Source: CAXSDR01 sp964236445 (GTDB lineage Bacteria; Actinomycetota; Actinomycetes; Motilibacterales; Motilibacteraceae). Taken from it: a DNA stretch of 25,576 nucleotides. Location: the NCBI GenBank assembly GCA_964236445.1, contig CAXSDR010000049.1, positions 1 through 25,576 of the forward strand, written 5' to 3'. The notes beneath the pieces are model-generated. The model saw nothing but the letters and a program-made list of their open reading frames with translations. It was not told the origin of the DNA and ran no database searches. Below are positions 1 to 6,607 of this stretch, in pieces (the first letter of the stretch is position 1; the number at the start of each line of letters is the position of its first letter). Both the position numbers and the translations under genes were made by a program.

Positions 1-1017
1 AACCCCCCCGACGTCGCGATCATGCACGGGTCCAGCCTCGTCGACTATGCCAAGCGCGGCCTGCTCGAGCCGATGGACCAACTCGCCGCGGTCGACCACA
101 TCGACCTGGCCGATGCGGTGCCGGCTGCCAAGACCGCCATCGCCTACAACGGCGCCAACTATGCCGTCCCGTTCGACGTGCACGCTGCGCTGGCGCACCT
201 GAACGTCGATCTCTGGACGAAGGCGGGGCTGGTCAATGCCGACGGCTCGCCCAAGATGCCCAGCTCGGCGGACGAGTTCCTCGCTGACGCGCAGACGATG
301 AAAGAGAAGACGGGCAAGAACTTCATGGCCATCGCACGAGTCGGTGACCAGCTGGGCGTTCATCTGCTCGAAGGTCTGATGGAGCAGCAGGGTGGCGACA
401 TCCTCAACGCTGACGGCACCAAGTCGACGTTGGACTCGCCCCAGGCGCGCACCGGATTGAGCTTCATGGACAAGTTGTTCTCGGGTGGCTACGTCAACGG
501 GAACCAGACCTACGACGCAGCACAGCAGTCCTTCCTCAAGGGTGACGCCGCGATGCTGTTCAACGGCACCTGGGTGGTCGACCAATACAACAAGGACGCG
601 AAGTTCAAGTATGAGGTCACGAACTTCCCGACGCTGTATCAAAAGCCTGCGGTCTGGGCCGACTCCCACACGTGGGTGATCCCGAAGCACTCCAAGGCCG
701 ACCCGGTCAAGGAGCGCGCTGCGATCGAGTTCATCAACTTCCTCTACGCACACGACGCTGACTGGGCGCTGGGCACCGGTCACATCTCCGCGCGGACCTC
801 AGTGCTCAACAGCGCTGCCTACAAGGCCGCACCTCAGCGAGCGACGTACGCCGACACCGGGCTGAGCGTGGCACACCCCGTCCCGCACATCGCGGCGTGG
901 CCGGCGGTGTCGAAGGCGTTGGTGGCGAGCATCGAATCGATCTGGTTCCAGCACGCGTCGGTGGACAAGGCGCTCAAACAGGGCGACACGGACATCAACG
1001 CGGCGTTGGCCGGCTAG
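1..1017 (+). CDS. ABC transporter extracellular solute-binding protein, 5' partial
   Basis: The reading frame is open from base 1 and the signal peptide and N-terminal part lie outside the window; the ATG at 22 is internal. The 338 visible residues match family 1 (sugar-type) solute-binding proteins: an early segment about a target on which the protein depends (DVAIMHGSSLVDYAKRG), a substrate-cleft segment AVPFDVHAALAHLNVDLW, the typical DAAMLFNGTWVVDQY block in the middle, and a late HTWVIPKHSK strand. Such lipoproteins capture a sugar or oligosaccharide outside the membrane and hand it to two permeases and an ATPase. No permease genes follow on this strand, so they would have to be upstream. 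The stop codon TAG (1015-1017) directly abuts the stop of the convergent membrane-protein gene. The substrate cannot be told from sequence. Confidence 0.9.
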   Translation, partial: NPPDVAIMHGSSLVDYAKRGLLEPMDQLAAVDHIDLADAVPAAKTAIAYNGANYAVPFDVHAALAHLNVDLWTKAGLVNADGSPKMPSSADEFLADAQTMKEKTGKNFMAIARVGDQLGVHLLEGLMEQQGGDILNADGTKSTLDSPQARTGLSFMDKLFSGGYVNGNQTYDAAQQSFLKGDAAMLFNGTWVVDQYNKDAKFKYEVTNFPTLYQKPAVWADSHTWVIPKHSKADPVKERAAIEFINFLYAHDADWALGTGHISARTSVLNSAAYKAAPQRATYADTGLSVAHPVPHIAAWPAVSKALVASIESIWFQHASVDKALKQGDTDINAALAG

Positions 1018-1802
1018 CTAGACGGGACGCGGCCGGACCCGGGCCGCCGTCGACGGCCGCAGTACCGCGTGCCAGCGATGGGCGAGCGCGGCCGCCGCAC
1101 CCCCCGCGACGGGTGCGGCGGCGACGGCCGAGGTCAGCATGACGGAGCCGTACGCCGGTGGCGCTCCCGCGAGCTTCCAGCCCGCCACCCGGGGCGCGCC
1201 GCCGAACTGAGCCACCGATGCCGAGAGAGCGGCGGCGGCGGCCACGACCGGGACGCTGACTGCCAGCGACCGCCAGCCGCGCAGACAGGCGCCTGCGGCC
1301 GTCGCCGCGGCCACCAGCAGCAGGAAGGACCCGAGCATCGCCCACCACAGCGGAGCTGCGTAGGACGGCAGCGGCGCGATCTCAGGCGCGTCCACCTTGA
1401 TGGTGGGGACGAGCAGGCTCAGCGGTCCGCCGCCGGCGGCTGCGCTGACGACTGCTGCGGCGTAGGCTGCGCCCGCCCATCCGGTGTGGCGGTGCGCGAC
1501 AAGGACTGCGGCCACTGCGAGGAGCGCACCGACGACAGCGGTGAGCCCCAGCGCGAGGCGCAGGGTCGGCCCGAGCACGTCACCCGCGCTCGGCACCAAC
1601 GCCAGCAGCCCGGAGTCGTGAATCGTCCATGCCGGGTGCGCGGCCCCGCGGCGTCGATCCTCCGCGCGTACGCCGGTGCCAGGAGCACGGCCTCGTGCCG
1701 CCGTACTGCCGCCGCCCCGAGCAGCAGAGCGGTGGTGGCTCCGCCGAAAGCGGCAGTGCAGGCGGCGGAGACGGCCACGGGTCGCAGTGCTCGAAGGTTC
1801 AC
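1018..1802 (-). CDS. Multi-pass membrane protein of unknown function, apparent frameshift
   Basis: The C-terminal part (1018-1599, extendable upstream to about 1630) has three or four hydrophobic helices, for example LALGLTAVVGALLAVAAVLV and a helix with WWAMLGSFLLLVAAATAAG. No internal ATG is a convincing start. Another minus-strand frame, beginning at a GTG at 1802 that is preceded by GAGGAA, encodes VNLRALRPVAVSAAC and a further hydrophobic helix, and runs into the C-terminal frame at about 1625-1655. Third-position G/C preference changes frame in that stretch. One missing base would join the two into a 261-residue protein. I read this as one gene with either a sequencing error or a real frameshift. 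The family is not recognised; location in the cytoplasmic membrane is inferred from hydrophobicity. It converges on the solute-binding protein gene with no spacer. Confidence 0.6.
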
Positions 1803-1886
1803 CCCGAGTTCCTCGACATCGACCGGGGCGGGTCTGAAATCGCGCCTGTCAGGCTCCGTGCAGGAAGTCGGTGGCAGAGTCGCCCC

Positions 1887-2858
1887 ATGGCGCACACACG
1901 GCTCTACCTCAACGGGGTTCTCGAGCTCGAGGACTTCCCCATCGAGGACATCTCCCAGCACCTGCAGGACCAGACGGCCACCGTCTGGCTGGACTTCTGC
2001 CGACCTGACGCCGACGACCTCGCGGCGATCCGCGAGGAGCTCGGGCTGCACGACCTGGCGGTCGAGGACGCGGTCAAAGAGCACCAGCGACCGAAGCTCG
2101 ACCGCTACGACTCGCATCTGTTCCTGACGAGCTATGCGGTGCGGCTCGACCACGAGACGGGGGAGCTGGCGACGAGCGAGGTCGCCGCGTTCGTGACCCG
2201 GCAGGCGCTGGTGACGGTGCGCAAGGACGAGGGCTTCGACATCGCCCCGGTGATCAAGCGCTGGGACGACTCGTCGGACCTCGCGAAGCACGGCGTCGGC
2301 TTCTTGCTGTGGGGGCTGCTCGACGAGATCGTCGACGGGCACTTCGCCACCGTCGAGGAGCTCGACACAGAGATCGAGCTGTTGGAGGACCTGCTCTTCG
2401 CCGACCGCCCGCGCGACACCGAGGTGCAGCGGCGGTCCTTCGAGCTTCGCAAGAGCCTCGTGCTGCTGCGCCGCGTCGTCCTGCCGATGCGTGAGCTCGT
2501 CAACTCGTTGCTGCGCCGCGACGTCCACGTCGTCGACGACGAGATGATGCCTTACTACCAGGACGTCTACGACCACGTCCTGCGCGCGACGGAGTGGACG
2601 GAGTCGCTGCGCGATCTCGTCACGACGATCCTCGAGACGAACCTCACGATCCAGAGCAATCGCATGAACCTCATCATGAAGAAGGTGACGAGCTGGGCAG
2701 CGATCATCGCTGTTCCCACTGCTGTCACGGGGTTCTACGGTCAGAACGTGCCCTATCCCGGGTTCGCTGCCCACTGGGGCTTCGCGGTGTCGAGTGGGCT
2801 CATCGTCGCGCTGTCCGGCGGTCTCTACTGGTCGTTCCGGCGCCGGGACTGGATCTAG
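1887..2858 (+). CDS. corA: CorA-family divalent cation transporter
   Basis: This 323-residue protein has the CorA layout: an N-terminal cytoplasmic alpha/beta domain (with the common LHDLAVEDAVKEHQRPKLDRYD segment at about 50-70), a long charged helical stalk, and two C-terminal membrane helices. The first helix ends in YGQN where the classical signature is YGMN, so the Met of the GMN selectivity loop is Gln. The tail RRRDWI is basic, as usual in CorA. The family forms pentameric Mg2+ (or Co2+/Ni2+) channels gated by intracellular Mg2+. I chose the ATG at 1887, where similarity starts, although the frame is open back to 1629; AGGAAG at 1862-1867 is too distant to be a good ribosome site. The metal specificity is not certain, given the GQN variant. 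It converges on the methyltransferase gene with 6 bases between. Confidence 0.88.
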   Translation: MAHTRLYLNGVLELEDFPIEDISQHLQDQTATVWLDFCRPDADDLAAIREELGLHDLAVEDAVKEHQRPKLDRYDSHLFLTSYAVRLDHETGELATSEVAAFVTRQALVTVRKDEGFDIAPVIKRWDDSSDLAKHGVGFLLWGLLDEIVDGHFATVEELDTEIELLEDLLFADRPRDTEVQRRSFELRKSLVLLRRVVLPMRELVNSLLRRDVHVVDDEMMPYYQDVYDHVLRATEWTESLRDLVTTILETNLTIQSNRMNLIMKKVTSWAAIIAVPTAVTGFYGQNVPYPGFAAHWGFAVSSGLIVALSGGLYWSFRRRDWI

Positions 2859-2859
2859 T

Positions 2860-2874
2860 GCGGGTCAGACCCGC
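2860..2874. terminator. Possible bidirectional hairpin between convergent genes
   Basis: GCGGGT and ACCCGC form a 6-bp GC stem with a CAG loop directly after the corA stop, and the structure also contains the methyltransferase stop codon. There is no T-run on either side, so any terminator role is inferred only from its place between two convergent genes. Confidence 0.3.
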
Positions 2875-3689
2875 CCCACGCCGATGACGGCCGACGTCGG
2901 GAGGTGCAGCAACCCGTCGCTGCGCAGGAACCGCGCGCTGAGCTCGTCGTAGTGCGCCTTCATCCGAACCACGGTCGCCTCGTCCTGGTGACTGACGACA
3001 TGCCCGATGCTGGCGACTCCGGAAAGGGGTCCGGACCACCAGACCTCGGGATCGACTCGGTGCTCCCACCGCATCTCCTCGCATGTGACGTCGCGCAGGC
3101 CGGCGACCGACAGCAGTTCCTGCAACCCTTCGACCGTGCGCTCGTAGTCGTCTTCCGGCGACAGGATGGGTGTCGGCGGTCCGACGACACCTGCCGCCTC
3201 GATCACCTCGCCCCACAACCGCTGCAACGGCGGGGGCGGCGAGGACCAGATGCTCACCGCAACCTGTCCGCCGGGGCGAGCCAGTCGACGCAGCTCGGTC
3301 ACGCACCGCAGCGGGAACTGCACGTGATTGACCACGAAGTTGGAGACGACCGCGTCGAACGACGCACTGCGCAGCGGCAGCGTCGGCAGCGCTCCGACCA
3401 CCGTGGCGGCCGACGGCACGCGTGACCGGGTCAACGCCACCATGCTCGGCTCGGCGTCCACCGCGCCCGTACGCGCCCCGCGACCTGCAGCCAGCACGGT
3501 CACCGTGCCACTGCCGCAGCCGACGTCGAGCACGCGGGTGCCCCGGCCCACTGCCGCTCGATCGAGCATGAGCGGCACGGGATGCGCGCACAGCGCAGCG
3601 AACGTACGGTCATAAGCCTCCGCCTTGTCGCGCCAGAGCTCGCGACGATGGGCGTCATGGCTCGTGGTCTCCGGCGCGTGTGAAGGCAT
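2865..3689 (-). CDS. Class I SAM-dependent methyltransferase
   Basis: About 274 residues with a clear Rossmann methyltransferase core of the Methyltransf_11/25 type: motif I VLDVGCGSG at about residues 53-61, the acidic residue after beta-2 in GAVDAEPSMV, motif II around LPLRSASFDAVVSNFVVNHV, and LARPGGQVAVSIW as post-motif strand. The C-terminal third probably holds the substrate-binding part; the target (small molecule or other) cannot be inferred. Resemblance is to UbiE/COQ5-like enzymes in general. The start is either ATG at 3689 or GTG at 3695, two codons upstream; GGAAG lies about 17 bases before the ATG, which does not decide. Convergent with corA. Confidence 0.85.
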   Translation of the reverse strand: MPSHAPETTSHDAHRRELWRDKAEAYDRTFAALCAHPVPLMLDRAAVGRGTRVLDVGCGSGTVTVLAAGRGARTGAVDAEPSMVALTRSRVPSAATVVGALPTLPLRSASFDAVVSNFVVNHVQFPLRCVTELRRLARPGGQVAVSIWSSPPPPLQRLWGEVIEAAGVVGPPTPILSPEDDYERTVEGLQELLSVAGLRDVTCEEMRWEHRVDPEVWWSGPLSGVASIGHVVSHQDEATVVRMKAHYDELSARFLRSDGLLHLPTSAVIGVGRV

Positions 3690-3751
3690 CGGCACAGCGT
3701 GGCATCACTTCCGCGCAACGGTCCGGGGGGTTACCCGGCCGTCGTTGACAT

Positions 3752-4066
3752 GTGACTAAAAGGTTCGAGCAGTTCAACCCGAAGACCGGTGAACTGCTGG
3801 GCGAGGGTGAGAACCTCGAGGTGGACCCACCACGCCGGCTCGTCGCCACGATGCGTGCGCTCGGGAGCGACGACGTCAAGAGCGAGGGAACGTCGCGCAT
3901 CACGTGGGAGATCACCCCGGTCAGCGACTCGTGTCGCGTCGGCGTCACGCACGACCAGATCCGCAAAGGGTGCAACGAGCAGGTCTATGGCGGGTGGCCG
4001 ATGATCCTGTCGGGTCTCAAGACGTGGCTCGAGACCGGTGAGCTGCTGACCACTCCGGGTCGCTGA
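3752..4066 (+). pseudogene. SRPBCC (AHSA1-like) domain protein, N-terminal half missing
   Basis: The 104-residue frame opens with GTG right after an in-frame TGA (3746-3748). The protein reads GEGENLEVDPPRRLVATM, TSRITWEITPVSDSCRVGVTHDQ and GGWPMILSGLKTWLETGELL, which is the C-terminal two thirds of an AHSA1/YndB-type START-like domain. Members usually have 50-60 more residues at the front, with the first strand and the helix that form the hydrophobic cavity; nothing similar is present in the 60 bases between this gene and the methyltransferase. I therefore read it as a 5'-truncated remnant, though a short protein could be made from the GTG. The codon use is normal, so the loss may be recent or an assembly join. 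Confidence 0.6.
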
Positions 4067-4096
4067 TGTATGTCTAGGGCGGCGCAAGGACCATGC

Positions 4097-4136
4097 TGGC
4101 AGGTTTCCCTAGTTATCTGATAGGATTACTAGATAA
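4097..4136 (+). promoter_or_regulatory. AT-rich promoter-like element with inverted repeat
   Basis: In a strongly GC-rich setting this stretch is AT-rich. TTATCT (4113-4118) and AGATAA (4131-4136) are an inverted repeat with a 12-base spacer, and CTAG occurs twice (4109-4112, 4129-4132). TAGGAT at 4121-4126 resembles a -10 box, with TGGCAG 18 bases upstream as a weak -35. The layout suggests a promoter overlapped by a repressor site for the carbonic anhydrase-like gene that follows. No regulator is assigned. Confidence 0.35.
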
Positions 4137-4177
4137 GTGGCCGGGACGGCCTCGTTCTCGACGTCTGGAGGTCGGCT

Positions 4178-4444
4178 GTGGGTGTCACCGACCAGCTGCT
4201 CGCGATTGGCGAGCGGTCTGCCCTAGGCGTCTCGACGGGCAGCTTCCCCTTCCCTCCGGCCGAGCTCCGCACGGTCGTCGCCTGCATGGATCCTCGACCC
4301 GACGTCCGGGAGGAGCGGCGGTCTCTCGGGCTCAAGCCGTCGTGCCACCCGAAGCGATTCGCGTCCTCGACATCGACAGCCATGGCCCGCGTCCCGGCCG
4401 AGCCGGCCGTCTCCGGTGAGGAGTTCGACGATCGCTGTTGTTGA
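4178..4444 (+). pseudogene. Beta-carbonic anhydrase N-terminal fragment
   Basis: The frame from GTG at 4178 begins GVTDQLLAIGERSA, then FPFPPAELRTVVACMDPRPDV. This matches the start of actinobacterial beta-carbonic anhydrases, where the segment VACMDxRLDV holds the first zinc-ligand Cys and the Asp-Arg dyad; all three residues are still here. After about residue 46 the similarity stops: the expected nucleotide run with the second zinc ligands (an HxxC motif) and the rest of the roughly 165-residue enzyme is absent in every frame up to the cysteine dioxygenase gene. I call it a gene fragment, presumably left by a deletion. A short peptide could still be translated. Basis: motif recognition by eye; the fragment is short, so confidence is moderate. 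Confidence 0.55.
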
Positions 4445-4445
4445 C

Positions 4446-4457
4446 CTGACCGGTCAG
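4446..4457. promoter_or_regulatory. Perfect 12-bp palindrome upstream of cysteine dioxygenase, candidate operator
   Basis: CTGACCGGTCAG is a perfect palindrome that ends 38 bases before the cysteine dioxygenase start and overlaps a TTGACC hexamer (4441-4446) that could serve as a -35 box. Its position fits an operator for the cysteine dioxygenase operon, possibly for the winged-helix protein encoded second in it. This is inference from position and symmetry only. Confidence 0.35.
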
Positions 4458-4495
4458 CGACAGCTTCGTCAACCCACTCGACCAAGGACATCGCC

Positions 4496-4963
4496 ATGCT
4501 GCTCTCACCCGTCCGATCGCTCGACGATCTCGTCCGTGCCGTCGCCGACCGCCCCGCGCTTTGGCGCAGGCACATCCGCTTCGACGCCGGTTCGCGCTAC
4601 TGGCACCAGCTTGCTGCCCTCGACGGTGCCGATCTCTGGCTGCTGACGTGGCTGCCCGATCAGTGCACCGACCTGCACGACCACGGTGACGCGACCGCCG
4701 CGTTCACGGTCGTGGCCGGAGAGCTGGAGGAAGTCCGCGTACGTCCCGGCGGGCAGCTGGTGAGCACGGTCCTCGCGGCAGGCTCCGTCTCCGTCGTCCC
4801 CGCAGGTGCCGTTCACGACGTCGGCAACCGCAGCACGGGCCCTGCCGTGAGCATCCACGCTTACGCGCCGCGGTTGCAGACCATGACGTTCTGGGAGCCC
4901 GTGCCCGGCGGGCTGCGCCCCCTCTCGACCGTCGCCACGCACGAGCCCGAGGTCGTGCGATGA
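4496..4963 (+). CDS. Cysteine dioxygenase
   Basis: A 155-residue cupin of the type I cysteine dioxygenase family, which oxidises L-cysteine with O2 to cysteine sulfinate in the cytosol. The iron ligands are visible as LHDHG (His61, His63) and VHDVGN (His107); the family's Ser-His-Tyr triad is present in VSIHAYAP (Ser119, His121, Tyr123). The position that carries the cross-linking Cys in mammalian enzymes is Ala68, so no Cys-Tyr cofactor is expected, as in bacterial members generally. The ATG at 4496 has AAGGA about 7 bases upstream. It overlaps the next gene by 4 bases (ATGA), so both should be made together. 3-mercaptopropionate dioxygenase is a related alternative, but length and motif favour cysteine dioxygenase. 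Confidence 0.9.
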   Translation: MLLSPVRSLDDLVRAVADRPALWRRHIRFDAGSRYWHQLAALDGADLWLLTWLPDQCTDLHDHGDATAAFTVVAGELEEVRVRPGGQLVSTVLAAGSVSVVPAGAVHDVGNRSTGPAVSIHAYAPRLQTMTFWEPVPGGLRPLSTVATHEPEVVR

Positions 4964-5697
4964 GCGCCATGCAGCTCCTCGAGCGCCCGAACGTTCGCAC
5001 CGTCGCCGACCTTCTCCTCGATGCGCGGGCGACTCTGGACCGGCTCGGTCCTGCGTCGGTCGACGCCGCGCAGCGAGCCGGCGCCCTGCTCGTGGACATC
5101 CGTCCACACGCTCAACGCGTTGCGGAGGGCGAGATCCCGGACACACTGGTTCTCGAACGCAACGTCCTCGAGTGGCGGCTCGATCCGACTTCTTCGGCCC
5201 GTGTCCCGGAGGCGTCCTACGACGCCCACGTCGTGGTCGTGTGCTCCGAGGGTTATACGTCCTCACTGGCGGCGGCATCGCTGCAGCTGCTGGGCGTGCG
5301 CCGGGCAACGGACCTCGCCGGCGGTTTCCGGGCGTGGGAGGCGGCCGGGTTGCCCACGACCGCCGGTGGCACACCGGCGGGGGAGCGCAGTGGCCGCGGA
5401 ATGCTGCATGTCGACGGCGATCGCTGGGAGGCGAGCGTTCACGGTCGCGTCGTGCTGCTGAGCGCGCAGGAGTTCCGCGTGCTCGCCGCCCTCGACGCGC
5501 GCCGCGACCGGGTGGTCACGCGCGGGGCGATGTCCGAGGTGGTCGGCGTCTTTGCCGGCGACCGCTCGATCGACGTGCTGGTGTGCCGACTGCGTCGCAA
5601 GCTCGGCGAGGCAGCGCCGCTGCTGGTCACGGTCCGCGGCGTCGGGTGGCGGCTGCTGTCGCGACAGGTCGTTCCCGCGGTCCCGCAGCGTCGCTAG
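4960..5697 (+). CDS. Rhodanese fused to an OmpR/PhoB-type winged-helix domain
   Basis: The 245-residue protein has two domains. Residues about 30-135 are a rhodanese fold with the typical early strand GALLVDIRP and an active-site loop CSEGYTS, Cys95 being the expected persulfide-forming residue, and the C-terminal GGFRAWEAAGLP. Residues about 160-233 are a Trans_reg_C winged helix: LLSAQEFRVLAALDARRDRVVTR, the recognition part DRSIDVLVCRLRRKL, and the hairpin VRGVGWRLL. There is no receiver domain. It is translationally coupled to cysteine dioxygenase. A single-protein regulator in which sulfane sulfur on Cys95 controls DNA binding is a reasonable inference. Alternatively the winged helix may serve some other contact and the protein may act only as a sulfurtransferase. 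Rhodaneses next to cysteine dioxygenase are known in actinobacteria; the fusion is less usual to my knowledge. Confidence 0.85.
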   Translation: MSAMQLLERPNVRTVADLLLDARATLDRLGPASVDAAQRAGALLVDIRPHAQRVAEGEIPDTLVLERNVLEWRLDPTSSARVPEASYDAHVVVVCSEGYTSSLAAASLQLLGVRRATDLAGGFRAWEAAGLPTTAGGTPAGERSGRGMLHVDGDRWEASVHGRVVLLSAQEFRVLAALDARRDRVVTRGAMSEVVGVFAGDRSIDVLVCRLRRKLGEAAPLLVTVRGVGWRLLSRQVVPAVPQRR

Positions 5698-5746
5698 CCG
5701 CGGCGCGCCTCTTGGGCCGCGGCACATCCCTACGGGGGACGTGCCC

Positions 5747-6502
5747 ATGGATGATGGCGCGGTGCCCGTTCCCCCAGCGCCACCGCCTATGCCGGCCATC
5801 CCGCGTATGCCCGCCATGCCGGCCATGCCGGCCATGCCCGCCATGCCGGCCTGGCGGCGCCCGACGGCCGGCGAACCGCGTTGGCACCTCGTCGTCGTCG
5901 TGCTCTCGGCCATCGCCCTGCAGCTGGCCCTGCCCGACCAGCTCGGCCTGCGTCCCAAGCTGCTGCTGCCGGCACTCGAGGCCGCGCTGCTCGTCGCGTT
6001 GGTCATCGCCAATCCTGGCCGGCTCGAGAGTCGTCATCCGGGTCTGCGCTATGGCGGCCTCGCCCTGGTCGCGCTGGTGAGCCTGGCCAATGCGACGTCC
6101 GCTGCACTGCTCGTGAGGGAGCTGCTGCAGTCCAAGGGTGAGACGGGCAGCGCGGTCGCGCTGCTCGCCAGCGGCGCGACGATCTGGACGACCAACGTCG
6201 TCGCTTTCGCCTTGTGGTACTGGGAAGTCGACCGCGGTGGGGCCGTACGCCGAGCCGCTGGTGACGTGCAGCATGCCGACCTGCTTTTCCCCCAGATGGC
6301 GAATCCTGACTTGTCGCCGCCGCACTGGGAGCCGCGGCTGCTCGACTATCTCTATCTCAGCTACACCAACTCGACAGCGTTCAGCCCGACCGACACGGTG
6401 CCCATGGCGCGGTGGGCGAAGGTGATGATGGCGCTGCAGTCGACCGTCGCTCTCGTCACGATCGGACTCGTGATCGCGCGCTCCGTCAACATCTTGAGGT
6501 GA
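5747..6502 (+). CDS. Membrane protein with N-terminal M-P-A repeat, resembling DUF1345-type proteins
   Basis: 251 residues. The first 40 are Pro/Met/Ala-rich, with consecutive MPA triplets from an in-frame 9-base repeat, and are likely cytoplasmic and disordered. Four or five hydrophobic helices follow (for example HLVVVVLSAIALQLALP, GGLALVALVSLANATSAALLV, VALLASGATIWTTNVVAFALWYW). The C-terminal region LLDYLYLSYTNSTAFSPTDT followed by a last helix VALVTIGLVIARSVNIL is a recognisable conserved block of bacterial integral membrane proteins that I associate with DUF1345; function unknown. I chose the ATG at 5747, with GGGGGA about 8 bases before it; a GTG at 5741 is too close to that site. It stands alone 49 bases after the rhodanese gene. 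Confidence 0.75.
   Translation: MDDGAVPVPPAPPPMPAIPRMPAMPAMPAMPAMPAWRRPTAGEPRWHLVVVVLSAIALQLALPDQLGLRPKLLLPALEAALLVALVIANPGRLESRHPGLRYGGLALVALVSLANATSAALLVRELLQSKGETGSAVALLASGATIWTTNVVAFALWYWEVDRGGAVRRAAGDVQHADLLFPQMANPDLSPPHWEPRLLDYLYLSYTNSTAFSPTDTVPMARWAKVMMALQSTVALVTIGLVIARSVNILR
5806..5853 (+). repeat. In-frame 9-bp tandem repeat encoding Met-Pro-Ala
   Basis: Imperfect copies of ATGCCGGCC, some with ATGCCCGCC, run in tandem within the membrane-protein gene and encode about five MPA units. Gain or loss of whole units would leave the frame intact, so the repeat may vary in number between strains. Confidence 0.7.
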
Positions 6503-6607
6503 TCTTCAGTCGGACACGGGGGGAGACTCCCGCGCGCGGCTGCGTGCACATCGTTGCAACTTCGCGAAGGGCACCCGCGGCGTCGGTGTCGTGACTACCG
6601 TTGCCGC

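Noticed and set aside
1419..2774. 451-residue minus-strand frame
   Set aside because: The part opposite corA is a shadow. Only its last third, after GTG 1802, reads like protein and is used as the N-terminus of the frameshifted membrane protein.
5263..6012. Minus-strand frame with MAGMAGMAG repeats that looked like a structural protein
   Set aside because: It is the reverse reading of the M-P-A repeat; no ribosome site, and the opposite strand has conserved membrane segments.
5172..6080. 302-residue plus-strand frame across the rhodanese and membrane protein genes
   Set aside because: Arg-rich shadow; both real genes have recognisable domains in other frames.
6503..6607. Small RNA or promoter before the SWIM gene
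   Set aside because: A TTCGCGAA palindrome and a TTGCAA hexamer occur, but no matching -10 box or stable hairpin with a T-run, so nothing is annotated.
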